Below are positions 10,556 through 21,937 of a stretch of 64,000 nucleotides of DNA, one piece after another. The translations under genes were made by a program, and so were the position numbers. Where the stretch lies: the NCBI GenBank assembly GCA_037042185.1, contig JAXQJY010000031.1, forward strand, positions 806,001 to 870,000, read 5' to 3'. How positions within the stretch are numbered: the first letter of the stretch is position 1; each line of letters opens with the position of its first letter. Below the pieces are notes generated by a model. The model was not told the DNA's origin and did no database searches. It was given only the letters and a program-made list of their open reading frames with translations. Origin of the DNA: Sordariomycetes sp. S80-01Y. Taxonomy: Eukaryota; Ascomycota; Sordariomycetes.

Positions 10556-12992
10556 ATGGCGTCTGAATCAACACCCCTCATCCAGACTGTTCGCGTCGGC
10601 CCGCAGCCGCGCCGCTACCCGCACAGCACATGTCGACGCTTCTTCACCATCGCGTGCCTCGCCCTCCTCATCTCCGGCTTCGCAACGTTTTTGCTCCACG
10701 TCTTCTTCGTCTTCCCGCATCACTACCACCACGGAAGACACTCTCATCACTCCGCTTCGAAAGGTAGAGGCGGTAGGAAAGGACTGAGCCACGAGGAGTT
10801 GGAGAGGATCCTGCTCGAGACCCCGAGTTCAAAGAAGGCGGAGGAGTGGTTGAGATACTACACTGCTGGTCCGCATCTGGCGGGCAAGAACTTGAGCCAG
10901 GCAGAGTGGACGAGGGATCGATGGGAGGAGTTTGGAGTGAAGAGCGATATCGTTGCCTATGATGTTTACATCAACTACCCCGTCGATCACGGTGTCAGCA
11001 TGCTCAAAAAGGGCAAGAAAGACCACTGGAGTGTGGAGTTTGAAGCCTCTTTGGAAGAACCTGTGCTTGAGGAGGACCCGACTTCAGGGCTCGAGGACCG
11101 CGTTCCTACGTTCCATGGCTACTCGGCCACTGGAAACGTCACCGGCAGCTTCGTCTACGTGAATTACGGCACCTACCAGGACTACGCGGATCTCGTTGAC
11201 GCGGGCATTGACTTCGAGGGTAAGATTGTCATTGCCAAGTACGGCGGGATCTTCAGAGGTCTGAAGGTCAAGCGTGCTCAGGAACTCGGTGCTGTTGGCG
11301 CTCTGATCTACAGCGACCCTGGCGATGACGGGGAGATCACCATTGAGAATGGCTATGATTACTATCCCAACGGCCCTGCTCGCCATCCCGAAAGCGTTCA
11401 GCGCGGGAGCGTTCAGTTTTTGAGCACAAGACCGGGCGACCCAACAACCCCTGGATACCCGTCCAAGCCAGGAGTGCCTCGCGCTCCCGCCGAGGACTCG
11501 ACGCCCTCGATCCCTTCTATCCCCATCTCATATACCGACGCGCTGCCCATCTTGAAAGCGCTCAACGGCCATGGTCCGAAGTCCAGTGACTTCAACAAAT
11601 ACTGGAACCGCGGCAATGGTCTAGGCTACAAGGGCGTGGAATACTATATTGGGCCCTCCCCCGACGACCTGGTAATCAACCTCGACAACCAGCAAGAGTA
11701 CACCATTACTCCCCAATGGGATGTCATTGGTATCGTTAATGGTACGATCCCGAATGAAGTACTCGTCGTTGGCAATCACCGCGACGCTTGGATTGCGGGA
11801 GGAGCCGGCGATCCCAACAGTGGCTCGGCTGCTCTCAATGAAGCCATTCGCTCTGTCGGCAAGGCGCTTGAGGCAGGCTGGAAACCCCTCCGCACAATCG
11901 TATTTGCAAGTTGGGATGGTGAGGAGTACGGTCTGATTGGTAGCACCGAATGGGTTGAGGAGTATCTTCCCTGGCTACAAGACGTCAACGTCGCGTATCT
12001 CAACGTCGATGTCGCGGTGCAAGGTCCCATCTTCGCCGCCGGAGCCACACCAACGCTTCAGAACATCGTGCGCAGCATTGCCCAAAAGGTGCAGTCCCCC
12101 AACCAAACCATTCCGGGTCAGACTGTCGGTGATCTCTGGAATGGGTACATGCCGCCGTTGGGCAGTGGAAGTGACTTCACGGCTTTCCAGGACTATGCGG
12201 GTGTGCCCTGCATTAACTTGGACTTCCGTAACGACGAGCTCAGCCCGGTGTACCACTACCACAGCAACTACGACTCCTTCCACTGGATGGAGAAGTACGG
12301 TGATCCAGGTTTCAAGTACCACCGCACAATGGCCCAGCTCATGGGGATGACCATCGCAAACCTGGTCGATAGCATAGTGCTCCCCTTTACGGCGGGTGAC
12401 TACGCCGATGCCTTGGATGAGTACCTTGACAAGATCGAAGCAAAGCTGGAAACCCAAGCCGAGCCAACAAGCCAGGACGACATTTTCGCCCTCCGATCTA
12501 AGCCCTCGTCGAACCCCACTGGCTCCCCATCCTCTTTCAAAGACTCCCTGGCCTCTGTCCGCAAGTCCATCGCCCAGTTCCGCATCAAGGCCCTCGAAAC
12601 AGACGAGATGGCGGACTGGGCCAAGTCTGAACTCGAGGCCGACATCCCCTGGTGGAACATTGTTAGGAAGATCAAGCTCGGATACGCGATTGTTGCATTG
12701 AACAAGAAGTACAAATACCTCGAGAGGCAATTCTTGTACGAGGGTGGCTTGGACGGACGGGACTGGTTCAAGCATGTTGTCTACGCGCCGGGCCTGTGGA
12801 CCGGATACAGTGGCGGTGAGTCTCCCCCTTTTTACCCCTGCTGGATCTCGAAGAGGTAGCATTTCGCTAACTGTTGCAGCCGTCTATCCTGGATTGGACG
12901 AGAGCATTGATGCGGAGGACTTTGTTAACGGAGCGAAGTGGGCTGGCATTATCAGAGCTTGCATCGAGAAGGCGACCAAGAGTCTGTCGTAG
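10556..12992 (+). CDS. M28 family, glutamate carboxypeptidase II-like (Vps70/TfR type)
   Basis: Predicted 790-residue type II membrane protein; exons 10556-12815 and 12880-12992. After a short cytosolic tail, a membrane anchor lies near residues 28-52. A protease-associated domain follows, then the M28 peptidase core with GNHRDAW (H408, D410), GDPNSGSAAL, and DGEEYG (E456, E457: catalytic base and zinc ligand), then HYHSNYDSFHW. All zinc-binding positions seem kept, so an active aminopeptidase or carboxypeptidase is likely, unlike the transferrin receptor. A helical dimerisation domain forms the end, completed by exon 2 (YPGLDESIDAEDF). A Pro-rich stretch near residues 295-320 links parts of the core. 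Fungal relatives are often annotated as vacuolar-sorting Vps70. The family is firm; substrate and compartment are inferred. Confidence 0.9.
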
Positions 12993-13177
12993 ACTCGACT
13001 GCAGCGATGAGTTTCGACCGTGTTTGGTTAACTTGAGCATAGCTATGAAATCAAATTCAGACGTATTTGTCAGGTATCTACAAGCAGTATTAAACGACCC
13101 TATTGACCGCCCCAATCCTTGCCAACGCCTCGCGTACTATGTGTGCCGTTCCAATCGATCCCAACCCTCCTCCCCGC

Positions 13178-14253
13178 CTACTGGGTGGTCGGGTTGCCTT
13201 GCGGCGGGTAACCCGCGACCTCATGCGATCCGTCGTGAGGCGGCTGGTAAGCGGCATACGCCGGCTGCGGCTGGGGGCTGCTGGTCTTGCTCACGGACCC
13301 AGGACTCACGATCGGACTGCCCTGGGGCGTACCGTGGGAAGGGGCAGGGGCGTAGTACTGTTGCTGCTGCTGCTGCTGAGGGACGTAGTAGCCCTGCTGA
13401 GGGGGAACCTGGCCCATGGGTGGCTGTCCGTAGGGAGCGGAGTACGTCTGGGGCTGCTGCTGAGGCGCCGGAGCGTAGTTGGGGTTGTGCGGCGCGCTGG
13501 GGGTGGTAGCAGCGCCGGCAGCAAGAGGCTTGGAGTGCAGACCGGCGCGGCGGTGGCGGAAGGTCACGCAGGAGTGAATGATGAGGGAGATCAAGAAGAA
13601 GAGGCTGTCACGTTAGCTGCACATCCTCCTATACGAGCAGTCGGACCACTTACAAGTTCAAGGCTCCCAAGCCGGCGGCAGTGCCCAGGATGGCACCGTA
13701 AGTCAAGGCAGTGCCGCTCAGATCCCTCTTCTCGATGCCGCGCTTGTAGTCGTAGTCATACGAATCCGAGTAGATGTCGTCGTAGTAAGAGTCGTAGTCG
13801 TAGTCGTACGAGTCAGAGTCGTACCAGTCGGCGCCGTACCCGTACCACCAGGCAGAGGCGGCGAAATACCAGGCCGCCTGCACGGCGAGGAGGGCGAAGG
13901 ACACGAGCCAGAAGATGGTGAGGAAGATGTCGAGCGCCAGCACGGCCCAGTAGTTGTAGCTCTTGGGGACGCAGGACATGGTGACGATCATGTAGAGCGT
14001 CGCGCCCACGGTGACGATGGACTGGGAGGCGAGTCAGTGGGTTTGGTGTGGAAAAAAGGGGGGGGTTACGCGTGAGACGTACGGTGAAGAGCATGAGGCA
14101 GTTCCCGGAGAAGGCCAGCAGCGCGATGGTGTAGGCCATGAGGCCGAGGCAGATGATCGCGAGGATGAACTGGAGGATGCGGATCGTGATGAATCCGCGC
14201 GTGTAGCGAGGGATGTGCTCCCTGCCAGGCGCTCGTTCGGTCGTCATTGTCAT
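13178..14253 (-). CDS. MARVEL-like four-span membrane protein with Tyr/Asp-rich loop
   Basis: Predicted 321-residue protein; minus-strand exons 14253-14083, 14021-13654 and 13604-13178. Four membrane segments are visible: about residues 20-45, 53-73, 82-110 and 163-192, the last one crossing the exon 2/3 join. This matches fungal MARVEL-type proteins of the plasma membrane and eisosome area. Between segments 3 and 4 lies an unusual loop of repeated Ser/Asp/Tyr (about residues 120-149), followed by two KR dibasic sites at 150-151 and 155-156. The C-terminal tail is rich in Pro, Gln and Tyr and includes seven consecutive Gln. Introns have GTACGT and GTAAGT donors. The start could also be the ATG at 14247. 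No enzyme motif is present. The MARVEL assignment rests on topology only. Confidence 0.75.
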
Positions 14254-15571
14254 GATGGGCGACGGGTGCGTGTAAGTCAACAACCGGGTTGGTGATACGC
14301 GGTGCAGGACTCAAGAAGACACCCAACCAAAGCTGACTGGAGTAGGAAAAAAAAAAGGGTGCTCTACCACGGAGAGTAAAAGAACGGAAAGGCGAGAGAG
14401 AGAGAGACAGCACAGAGTCACAGGGCGCGCGAAGCTCAGCTTCACGGGATCCCATCGCCTTCTAATACACATCGCGGCATGGGGGGGCCCCCCATTCGCG
14501 GGACAGACATCCTTCAGCTCAAAAGCCCAACGACGGAGCTAAGCACGCACGGCGCAACGCCACCCTGAAAATCTGCCTGGGCAGCGCGCTTAACTTGGAC
14601 AGAACAGGGGCGCGTCGGCCCCGTCTGGACTGGCGCCATGGCTGTTTCGAAAAAGCTCAGAGCCTGCTGCTGCTGCCCGCGGTCTCCTCCCGCTCCCGCT
14701 GGAGGCTGCGTGCGGCTGAGGGTCGCCAGGAGGCCGGTATTTAATGAGCTGCACGCTAAGTGGGAGGGGGCGTCGGGTCATCAGCACGCCGACTCGTCTT
14801 TTCTTCGCACGAGACATGCAACGGGGACGAGTAGGTAGATAATCAGCGCTGGCAGCTATTCGCGGTGTCCCTGCTTGGATTGAATAGGCCATCGATTGCT
14901 CCCCTCTTGAGCTGTCTCGACTTCTGCGACAAACACACAAACACTACAGGATGGCTTGTGAGAGACACGGGGCTGAGGACAAAGGCGTCGGGACTCGCCA
15001 GGGATCGACGCCACCCTCTAGGTCAGCCCTGCGAAAACGCCCAGACGGAACAGGGCCCCGTATTCTATCGCGTCGCGAAGACTAGCTCTTTTCGGAGACA
15101 TCTGACAGGGTTCGGCATTGGTTCGTCAAGAAGGCTGTCAATTTCCCTGTCGGCTTCGCGGCATTCCTTGCTTGTAAGTGCATGTAATCGGCGGCATTTC
15201 AACTTTATTATTACGTCTTGTCAACGGCCCTCCTTCTCCTGGTCATGGACTTTTTCGATTGAGAAGTATTTTATTTCCTCACAGTTCGTGCACATGTCAA
15301 AGCTCCCAGCTATCTCACTTCTGCCTCAATACGAACTACCTGCTACTACTCTGGTACTACCAAGTACAGTAGTAGCTATACTTCTTCACCTCTTTTCCAC
15401 CCCAAATGCGTTCTTGATCCACCCCCCTGTTCCTAAAATATGTAGCGGCTGCTTTTGGGCACTGGCGGAGTGCCGTGGGAGCTAAAATCACCGGGCTTAG
15501 ATGGGGAGGTTTAGAGTGTCATCCTCTCTACCTTGGCCCTAGGTAAAGGCCAAGAGCGCTTCTTACTGATA
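14254..15571. other. Intergenic region, no gene recognised
   Basis: Upstream region of the MARVEL-like gene, with poly-purine and poly-G tracts around 14350-14480. A 206-codon open frame at 14865-15485 has unlikely composition and no domain, so it was not accepted. Nothing else was seen. Confidence 0.45.
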
Positions 15572-16170
15572 TCATTCCGACATTACTCGAAAAAAAAAGA
15601 CCTTAAGTCGGGTCTTTAGGTGCTCCACCCCTGGTCCGTAAACCTCACTTGCGCCTCTAATTACACGAGGCGCTCGACGTGGCCCACTCCAATGCGCCTC
15701 GAGAGTTGTGATCGTATCCTTGGGCTCGGCGCGAATCCCACTGGAAGTTTTGAGGCGCTGGGTAAGAGCCATCACCTCCAATAGAAGCTCGAGTTTGGAC
15801 AGAATATCACCATAGATATCGTCGCTCTCTCGAGGAAGGCCCGCGGAGTCGTGGTCGAAATCGATGCGGTCGAATTTGACGCTGTCAGGCCAGACGGTGT
15901 CGGAGCCTCATGTTAGGCAGGTCTGAGCTACCATGGTGACCCGTTCCGGGGACACCACCTGTCGTGACCCTCGGATTGACATGATCTCACAGGCGATCTC
16001 TTTGTATCCTGTGTTATCGGCCAGTGTACTATTCCTAATGGCGGCCAGTTGCAGAACATGGTAGTGCCTGAGGACTAGTACCGCATCTCCGTCAAGGTAA
16101 AGTAATGGAGAAAAGTAATCAACAAATTGATCATCAGGCTTCTAATAGGCGTCTAGCATTGATCTATAGT
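15572..16170 (-). pseudogene. Degraded coding remnant of unknown family
   Basis: On the minus strand one frame stays open for about 190 codons except for two stops: TAG near 16148 and TGA near 15907. One C-to-T change explains each (CAG to TAG, CGA to TGA). The remaining translation looks protein-like, with a KPDDQFVDYFSPLLYLDGD start, a YGDILSKLELLLEVMALTQR helix and a natural stop at 15572. I do not recognise the family. It lies just downstream of mcr1 on the same strand and has no credible start codon, so it is probably the 3' part of a lost gene or of a repeat family member. Non-coding chance reading is possible but less likely given its length. Confidence 0.45.
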
Positions 16171-16187
16171 ACATCTTGACACCCCAT

Positions 16188-17326
16188 CTAAAACTTGTAC
16201 ACCTGGTCGGCGGTGTAGCCCAGCTCCTTCAGCGCACCCGTCAACTCGCCCTGGTCCTTGGGGCTGACCTTGTTGCCCGAGATGGCCTTCATCAGACCGG
16301 GGGGTCCGCAGACGAACAGCTTGATGTTCTCCTCCTTGCTCTCCGGCAGCACAGTCTTGAGGAGCTTCTTGTCGATGAAGCCCGAGCCGCCCGGCCAGCT
16401 CTTGGCGGGCTTGTCCAGGACGTAGAAGGCACGGAAGCGCTGGGGGTACGTGTTCTCGAGCTCCTCGAACTCCTTCTTCAGCAGGATGTCCTCCTCGGTA
16501 ACGTTGCCGAAGACGAGGGTGACCTTGGTTTTGTCGTTGGGGTTCTTGAAGATGGCGCGGGCGAGCTGGTACATGGGGGTGATACCGGTGCCACCGGCGA
16601 TGAGGGCAATGTGATCGTGCTTGTTCTCGGTCCAGGGGTACTTGGGAAGGGGGCCCTTGACGGACAGTCGCTGGCCGGGGGTCATGTTGTGGAGGTGCGT
16701 GCTCATGGGGCCGTCGGGGTAGTGCTTGACGAGAAGGTCGACGTAGCCCTTAGTGTCTGCAGCTGTTAGCAGGCTACCATCCGAAGCTCAGCAGCGAAAC
16801 TTACCCTCGTCGCTGACGGGGGTGTAGGGCCTCAAGGTAGCCTTCTCATCGTTGGGCCCCTTGTACTTGGTCAGGATGGCACTGGCGATCTGCAGGCCCG
16901 ACTCCATGTCGCCCTCGGGCAGCTCGAAGCGGAAGCGCTTGGTGTTGTGGTTGACGTTCTCGACCTCGGCCAGCTTGATGTCGAAGAAGCCCTGGTCACC
17001 GCCCTTGAAGGCGACCTTGGGCGGCGTGACGGCCTTGACCTCGGGGGCGCTGCCGCCGCTCATGTACCAGTACCCAGCACCGCCGAGAGCAGCGGCGCCG
17101 GCGGCGTAGGCGAAAGCATTCGAGCCACCCTTGGGCGCGGCCTGGGGCGCAGCCTTGGGGGCACCCTCGGTGGCATAGCGGCGGGCGTGCTGCGGCGCAA
17201 GTATCAGCATGGAACAGTTCGCAACGGGTGCGCCGGATTGGTAATCCGCGCTTGGAGGTGGGAGGAAAAGACGCGCCGTACCATCTTCAACGGCTGGGCC
17301 GCGCGGAATGCAGAGCGTGCGAACAT
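16188..17326 (-). CDS. mcr1: NADH-cytochrome b5 reductase 2, mitochondrial
   Basis: Predicted 332-residue flavoprotein; minus-strand exons 17326-17282, 17189-16805 and 16756-16188. The N-terminus ([14 protein letters not shown], then HARRYATE) is a mitochondrial presequence, followed by a membrane segment near residues 45-62 and a reductase core. FAD-binding LRPYTP, the lysine-rich GRLS-like site, the NAD(P)H-binding [10 protein letters not shown] and the CGPPG motif are all present. Mcr1 passes electrons from NADH to cytochrome b5 and serves the intermembrane space and outer membrane, for example in D-erythroascorbate and sterol metabolism. The short 15-codon first exon ends on a GTACGG donor; the branch site and CAG acceptor fit. 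Length matches the family (about 300 to 340). Very firm. Confidence 0.95.
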
Positions 17327-18190
17327 GTTTGCGGTGTTATGGAGAGGGCAATTGGGGACGGATTGGCCTCGAGAGATATGCGGAGGGTGTTGATGGGAAG
17401 AGGAAAAGTCGAGGATTGATCGCGAGACGATGCCGCCGGGCAAGCTCGGCAAGCTCCAGTGTTGTTGGAGTGATGACGTCGAGAAGTCACGTGGACCCCA
17501 CGCGGAAAACGACTCAACATGACAGTGACGCTATCGCCAAGCGTTTTGAATCGGCAGAGTTGAGTGAAAGAGCTACTGGATAGCCTCCTATCGAGGGTCC
17601 TTGCTTGTTGACATACGCGAGTCGAATGCCACGATATCTTGCAAAATTGTTCCCAAGGCACCGTGTCTGGTTTCTCTTCGCTGCAAGCACTGATCTACCC
17701 ACGTTCAAAGCGACTTCGGCGCCAATAATGGTACACGGTACATATTTCATGGTAAAAGGTATCTAGTAAATACCAGAGCTGGAATTCAAAGACAGTCAAT
17801 AGGTCTGTCATTCATACATAACCTGAGGCCCTCAATAATCACCTGTTGGGGGAGGCTGTAGGGTAACGCTACAAACTTTCATTATCATCTTCCATAGCCC
17901 TCACGAAACGCAGGCTCGCTCTCCGACGCCAATGCAACTTGCTCGCCCATCCATATCCATCCACTCTCGCCAGCGTCTTAAATATACCACGGTTGCATCA
18001 TCTTTGAACGTTAACCCTCGTCAGCTTCCAGGCATGCCCACGTACCCCAAGCTCTTCTATGCAGATTCTGGATCGTAGATCTCGTAATACCGTGCGTAAC
18101 GCATTAAAAGAGTGGTTGAAACGAGAGATTTCACCAGCCTGAACGGCGGCGTCCTTGTTGAAATGCGAAACACCATTCCGTCTTCGTGCT
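17327..18190. other. Intergenic region between mcr1 and SH3 gene
   Basis: Promoter region of mcr1 (minus strand), with a CACGTG-containing GTCACGTGGA near 17487, plus the 3' flank of the minus-strand SH3 gene. The middle part, 17690-18060, is AT-rich and holds no open frame of note. Confidence 0.45.
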
Positions 18191-19627
18191 TCATCGATCC
18201 GCCCTAGCCTCCCCGCTGGCCGGTTGTGCTCCTGAGTCTTCGTGTGCTACCGTGTCCTCGTCCTTCTCCCCCAAGCCGGCTTCGTGGGACCCTATCGTTG
18301 GTGTGTTGGACTGACTACCTCCCCTTTGCCCGTGGTAGTGAACGACTTGAGGTGGTATTTGGCCGGTCGATAGGCCCAGCTGCCCCGTCGGATAAGGGTT
18401 CAGATCCTTACTCGAAGTTGAGAACATTGAAACAACTGGCTGATGATAGCCGTTGGCGTCCTTACCTTGTGGTGCGTTCGGGGGACACTGTCCGCTGTGC
18501 TCTGCTTGGGTAGGCGTGCTGACATCCGCTGGCGAGCCGAAGCCGTCGCCTATTTGCCCGGTCAAGCTATTCATTCCACCCTCGATATCCCTCAGGAGCC
18601 GGACGTACTCCTCCGGCACAAGGCCGCTTTCTTGCGTCTTCGGGTCTTCTGCTACAAGCCATCCTTGGCCGTGGCGATAAGATACCCAGATAATCTGACC
18701 TTCTACCAGAGGCAGTTCGTTCTCATTTTCCCTTGCGAAATCAAATAAGGCTACGGCTTTGCCATGAAACTCTTCGTCCGGCGAAGTAATCGTAAACTGG
18801 TAGTCCCGCGAGTATCTTGATTCGTCGTTGTCGCGGAAGCCAGGAGAGGATGGCTGGCTGTCCTCGTCGGAGGCAAAGCCGCGGCGCTGCTCGGGTCTTT
18901 GCGAGTAATGGTACGCCCTGCTGTGCCGAGGGTCGCCTTGGGGGTATGTGATCAATTCCCCTCCAGGACCATTGGCTTCAAGCCCATGGTTGACGTAATA
19001 CCTTTCGCTCCCATCTCCTCCTGTGCCTTGGTAGTATCCTCTCTCGTGATCATAGTTGGATGTGTTCATTAAAGTAGAGCTCGCTTTCGTCAGGGTCGCT
19101 GATGTCGACTTGTGCTTGCGATGGCGGGTGGAGACTACTGGGCTTTGAAGGTCCTCGTCTTCGCTGTACGGCGGCCCATCACCAAAGTGAATGGGTGGGA
19201 TGTCATGCCCGCGGTTGAAGCCATCCGAAGTCCAAGAGTCCCATGGCATTTTCTGCTCCCACGAAGCGGGCGGATCTGACAGCCGCCTGCTCTCGCTCGC
19301 TGGCGTGGTCATGCCCGATGGTGGCTGCGATGGTTCCGGTGGCGGCCCATGGTGCAGCGGATGTCCGAGAGGATAGGCGAAATCCCGCACCACCGCATAT
19401 GTCAAGCTCGAGGGGAAGATGGCGAACATGTTGGAGGGTGGTCGGGATCTCGACGGCACCGAGCCGACGGAGTATTGTGAGAGCCGGCTCTTGGATGCGT
19501 GCGACATTGGTCGGGGTCGTGATGCAGACTGCGTTGGCGGCGATGCGACTAGAGGAGGTATTTCGAGGGCCTCGGATGTGGTCGTTTCATCTGGATTCGC
19601 CGTTGCAGGCGGCGCATTCATCGCCAT
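18191..19627 (-). CDS. SH3-domain protein, Nbp2/Skb5-like
   Basis: Single-exon gene of 478 residues counted from the ATG at 19627; the frame stays open upstream, but only non-ATG codons precede it. One SH3 domain lies at about residues 290-347: ALFDF, then ENELPLVEGQIIW, YRHGQGWLVAED, and GLVPEEYV. This pattern is close to yeast Nbp2 and fission yeast Skb5, adaptors that bring PP2C phosphatases or PAK-type kinases to MAP-kinase pathways. The first 280 residues are low complexity (Ser, Pro, His) and the tail is Gly/Ser/Gln-rich, both probably disordered. An ATG at 19621 is an alternative start. Domain certain; Nbp2-like role inferred from SH3 similarity. Confidence 0.82.
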   Translation of the reverse strand: MAMNAPPATANPDETTTSEALEIPPLVASPPTQSASRPRPMSHASKSRLSQYSVGSVPSRSRPPSNMFAIFPSSLTYAVVRDFAYPLGHPLHHGPPPEPSQPPSGMTTPASESRRLSDPPASWEQKMPWDSWTSDGFNRGHDIPPIHFGDGPPYSEDEDLQSPVVSTRHRKHKSTSATLTKASSTLMNTSNYDHERGYYQGTGGDGSERYYVNHGLEANGPGGELITYPQGDPRHSRAYHYSQRPEQRRGFASDEDSQPSSPGFRDNDESRYSRDYQFTITSPDEEFHGKAVALFDFARENENELPLVEGQIIWVSYRHGQGWLVAEDPKTQESGLVPEEYVRLLRDIEGGMNSLTGQIGDGFGSPADVSTPTQAEHSGQCPPNAPQGKDANGYHQPVVSMFSTSSKDLNPYPTGQLGLSTGQIPPQVVHYHGQRGGSQSNTPTIGSHEAGLGEKDEDTVAHEDSGAQPASGEARADR

Positions 19628-21937
19628 CGTGGCTTGAGAACGTGCTGACCCCACCAACGAGCTCGACGGCTAGCTGGGCGCCAATGGTAAGTCGCTGGAG
19701 ACGGGCTCGCGCACGATTCCAAGATATTTCTGTGGCCTGGAGCAACTGCTTTTCCCACGTGTCTCTCGGTGTCTCAGCGCTGGGGTTGGCGTCGAGCGTT
19801 CGAGATCGAGCGGTGGCGGTATACGTAGGCTCAGCGTCGGAGAATCAGCGTCCGGGCCAAAGAGCAATCGATGGTTGCGCAATCCTTCTCAATCGCCAGA
19901 CCGGAATTGAATATGTATGGTAGTTATCGAGAGGTCTGCGTTTGTGTGCAAGGCCAGGTAGTCGCTGGCAACCCGGGGAAGCGGGAGGCTGTTGGTTGCA
20001 CGTTTCGAGTCGCGGGGGAGGGAATGTTGGCAACCGTTCGTATTGCGCCGGTGTAGGAGTGGCGAGTGGATTGAGAAGATGTAGCGAGGGGCGAGCGACG
20101 GCAAGAGGCTGCGCGCTGCGTTGACCGTTTCGATTCGGGCGGCGGGAGGCTGAGGGGATGTAAGTTTAAGGTTCGGGTCACGATGTTTTGTTGGAGTGGA
20201 AGTGGGAGTGCGAGCCTGAGGTGCGGGAGGTGGAGGCGCTCGCTCGAGTGAGAAGCGCCCGGAGCTCAGCAGGCTACCTTACCTTAGCTCTGACTTGACT
20301 TCTGGCTGCCCACCTCGTCCAATCCTGCTGGGTGCCGCGCGCCGCATTACCTGCAGCGCTTGCACAAGGCCTGGGATAAACTTTCGATTTATATTTCTAA
20401 TCGAGAATAGAATTGGCTGCCGCCGCGAAGGACACAGCAGCCATTATCAAGTAGGTTGCGGCCGCGCGTAGATTGACGACGCTCTGCGGCCTCGGACTCG
20501 ACCCTATGGGATGGGCTTTCGAGCTTTGCAAGTGTAATCCGTCTACAACGCATACGCTGCCCATCGAAGGCTTCTTTCGACCTTCTTCATTCCGAATGCA
20601 GAGCACCGTTCCAAAGGACCGACTAGGTGGCTCCCTAGACTAAACCTGGACTGATCGACGGGATCCATCGACATCGTCTAGAGTTGTCTCTATGGCCCTA
20701 AAGGTTTAGGAAAATGCCCGGTCGGAAGGACGATCTCTGTTGATCTCCCATGGCCGCCGCCCGAGACGCGTCCTGCCAGGCCTAGCCGTCACCCACCAGC
20801 TCACCGCTCAACATATCCTTCAGCGACTGACAGAATGCTCATTGCGCTCCAAGAGCTGGTTCTGTCCTAGTACAGTGGGCCGTGGTAAATGAGGAAATCA
20901 ATGGGAGATGACGAAGGATCCCACAAGAAGTTGGGTTCGACCTTCGTTGCCAGAGCAATAGCAGTGAGACAAGGGCTCGTGTTGCTCCTCTCAGCCCAGC
21001 GATGTGCTTATGATTCGGAAGCAGACACAAACTATACTTCCACGCCTTCTGTGTGCCCGACTTCAAGTCTCAGCGCACGAATAACCAAGACGATGGCGAT
21101 GACGAGGCTGCGGAGCAACAGAAGGGTTCAACCGCCGTCTTGCGTGACTGGAAATGTGGAGGCTATTTTTAGACGACCGCATGTGCTGTATGCTGCTGAT
21201 TGGGCCATGGGAAGACGTTGTCTGTTTCAGGTCATGCAAGCGCTTACTAGCCAATGAGAAGATGGTGCTCCGTTTGCTACAGCTTCACGTCGAGTTGGAC
21301 CCATCGTTGGAGGGCAAAAGAGCGCTCCATCAGCGAGAAGCCGAGACTTGATTGGGAAGGATTGATTGCAGCGTGGACTTCATATTCACGATGCAAAGGC
21401 AGGCTATTAATTAAAGACGAAATAATACCTGCGGCAAATATAGAACTTGGAATAATGCAATTGACTTTGACGACACCTGCTTGAGCTTCCAGAAGCTTTC
21501 CTGTGCTGTTGACTGGACGCGCTCGACCGAGCTTTAGCCGGCCCGCCACAACTCTGCAAACAAGGGCAGCTCCAAATCTCCAACCTCAATTTGCACCGAG
21601 CATCCTACCGCGCCTAGACATCGTCAATGGCCACATTCAGCACACGACCCTTCCAAGATCGTTGACGAGGCTTTCTCGTGACACTTGAAGCCCTCGGTAA
21701 GCCCCGGTCCCTTTTTCATCCCTCCTCATCATGTGATGATCACCATATTGGAGCTGTCTGAACCACACTGTTGAGACATCTTTATACGCTTTTTTATCTG
21801 ATACTCTCTACCCAACACTTCTTCGTGATTCACACGTCTTGAGACGGTGCTAACATACGTGAAGAACTGAACAAATCATGCGACAGCCTGCCTCGCCTGA
21901 CCCGCAGCAGATCTTCTCTCCCGGCTGAGCGTGCACG
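19628..21937. other. Divergent intergenic region, 2.3 kb
   Basis: Shared upstream region of the SH3 gene (minus) and ssu72 (plus). It has only short open frames, none with a recognisable domain. Between 20390 and 21480 base composition varies and no coding signal is convincing. The part after about 21490 may belong to the ssu72 leader; a GTAAGC at 21698 could be a donor of an untranslated intron. Confidence 0.45.

Noticed and set aside
11975-12862. 295-codon minus-strand frame
   Set aside because: Antisense to the M28 gene, whose zinc motifs and joins are clear.
14865-15485. 206-codon plus-strand frame
   Set aside because: Odd composition, no domain, no start context worth trusting; likely chance.
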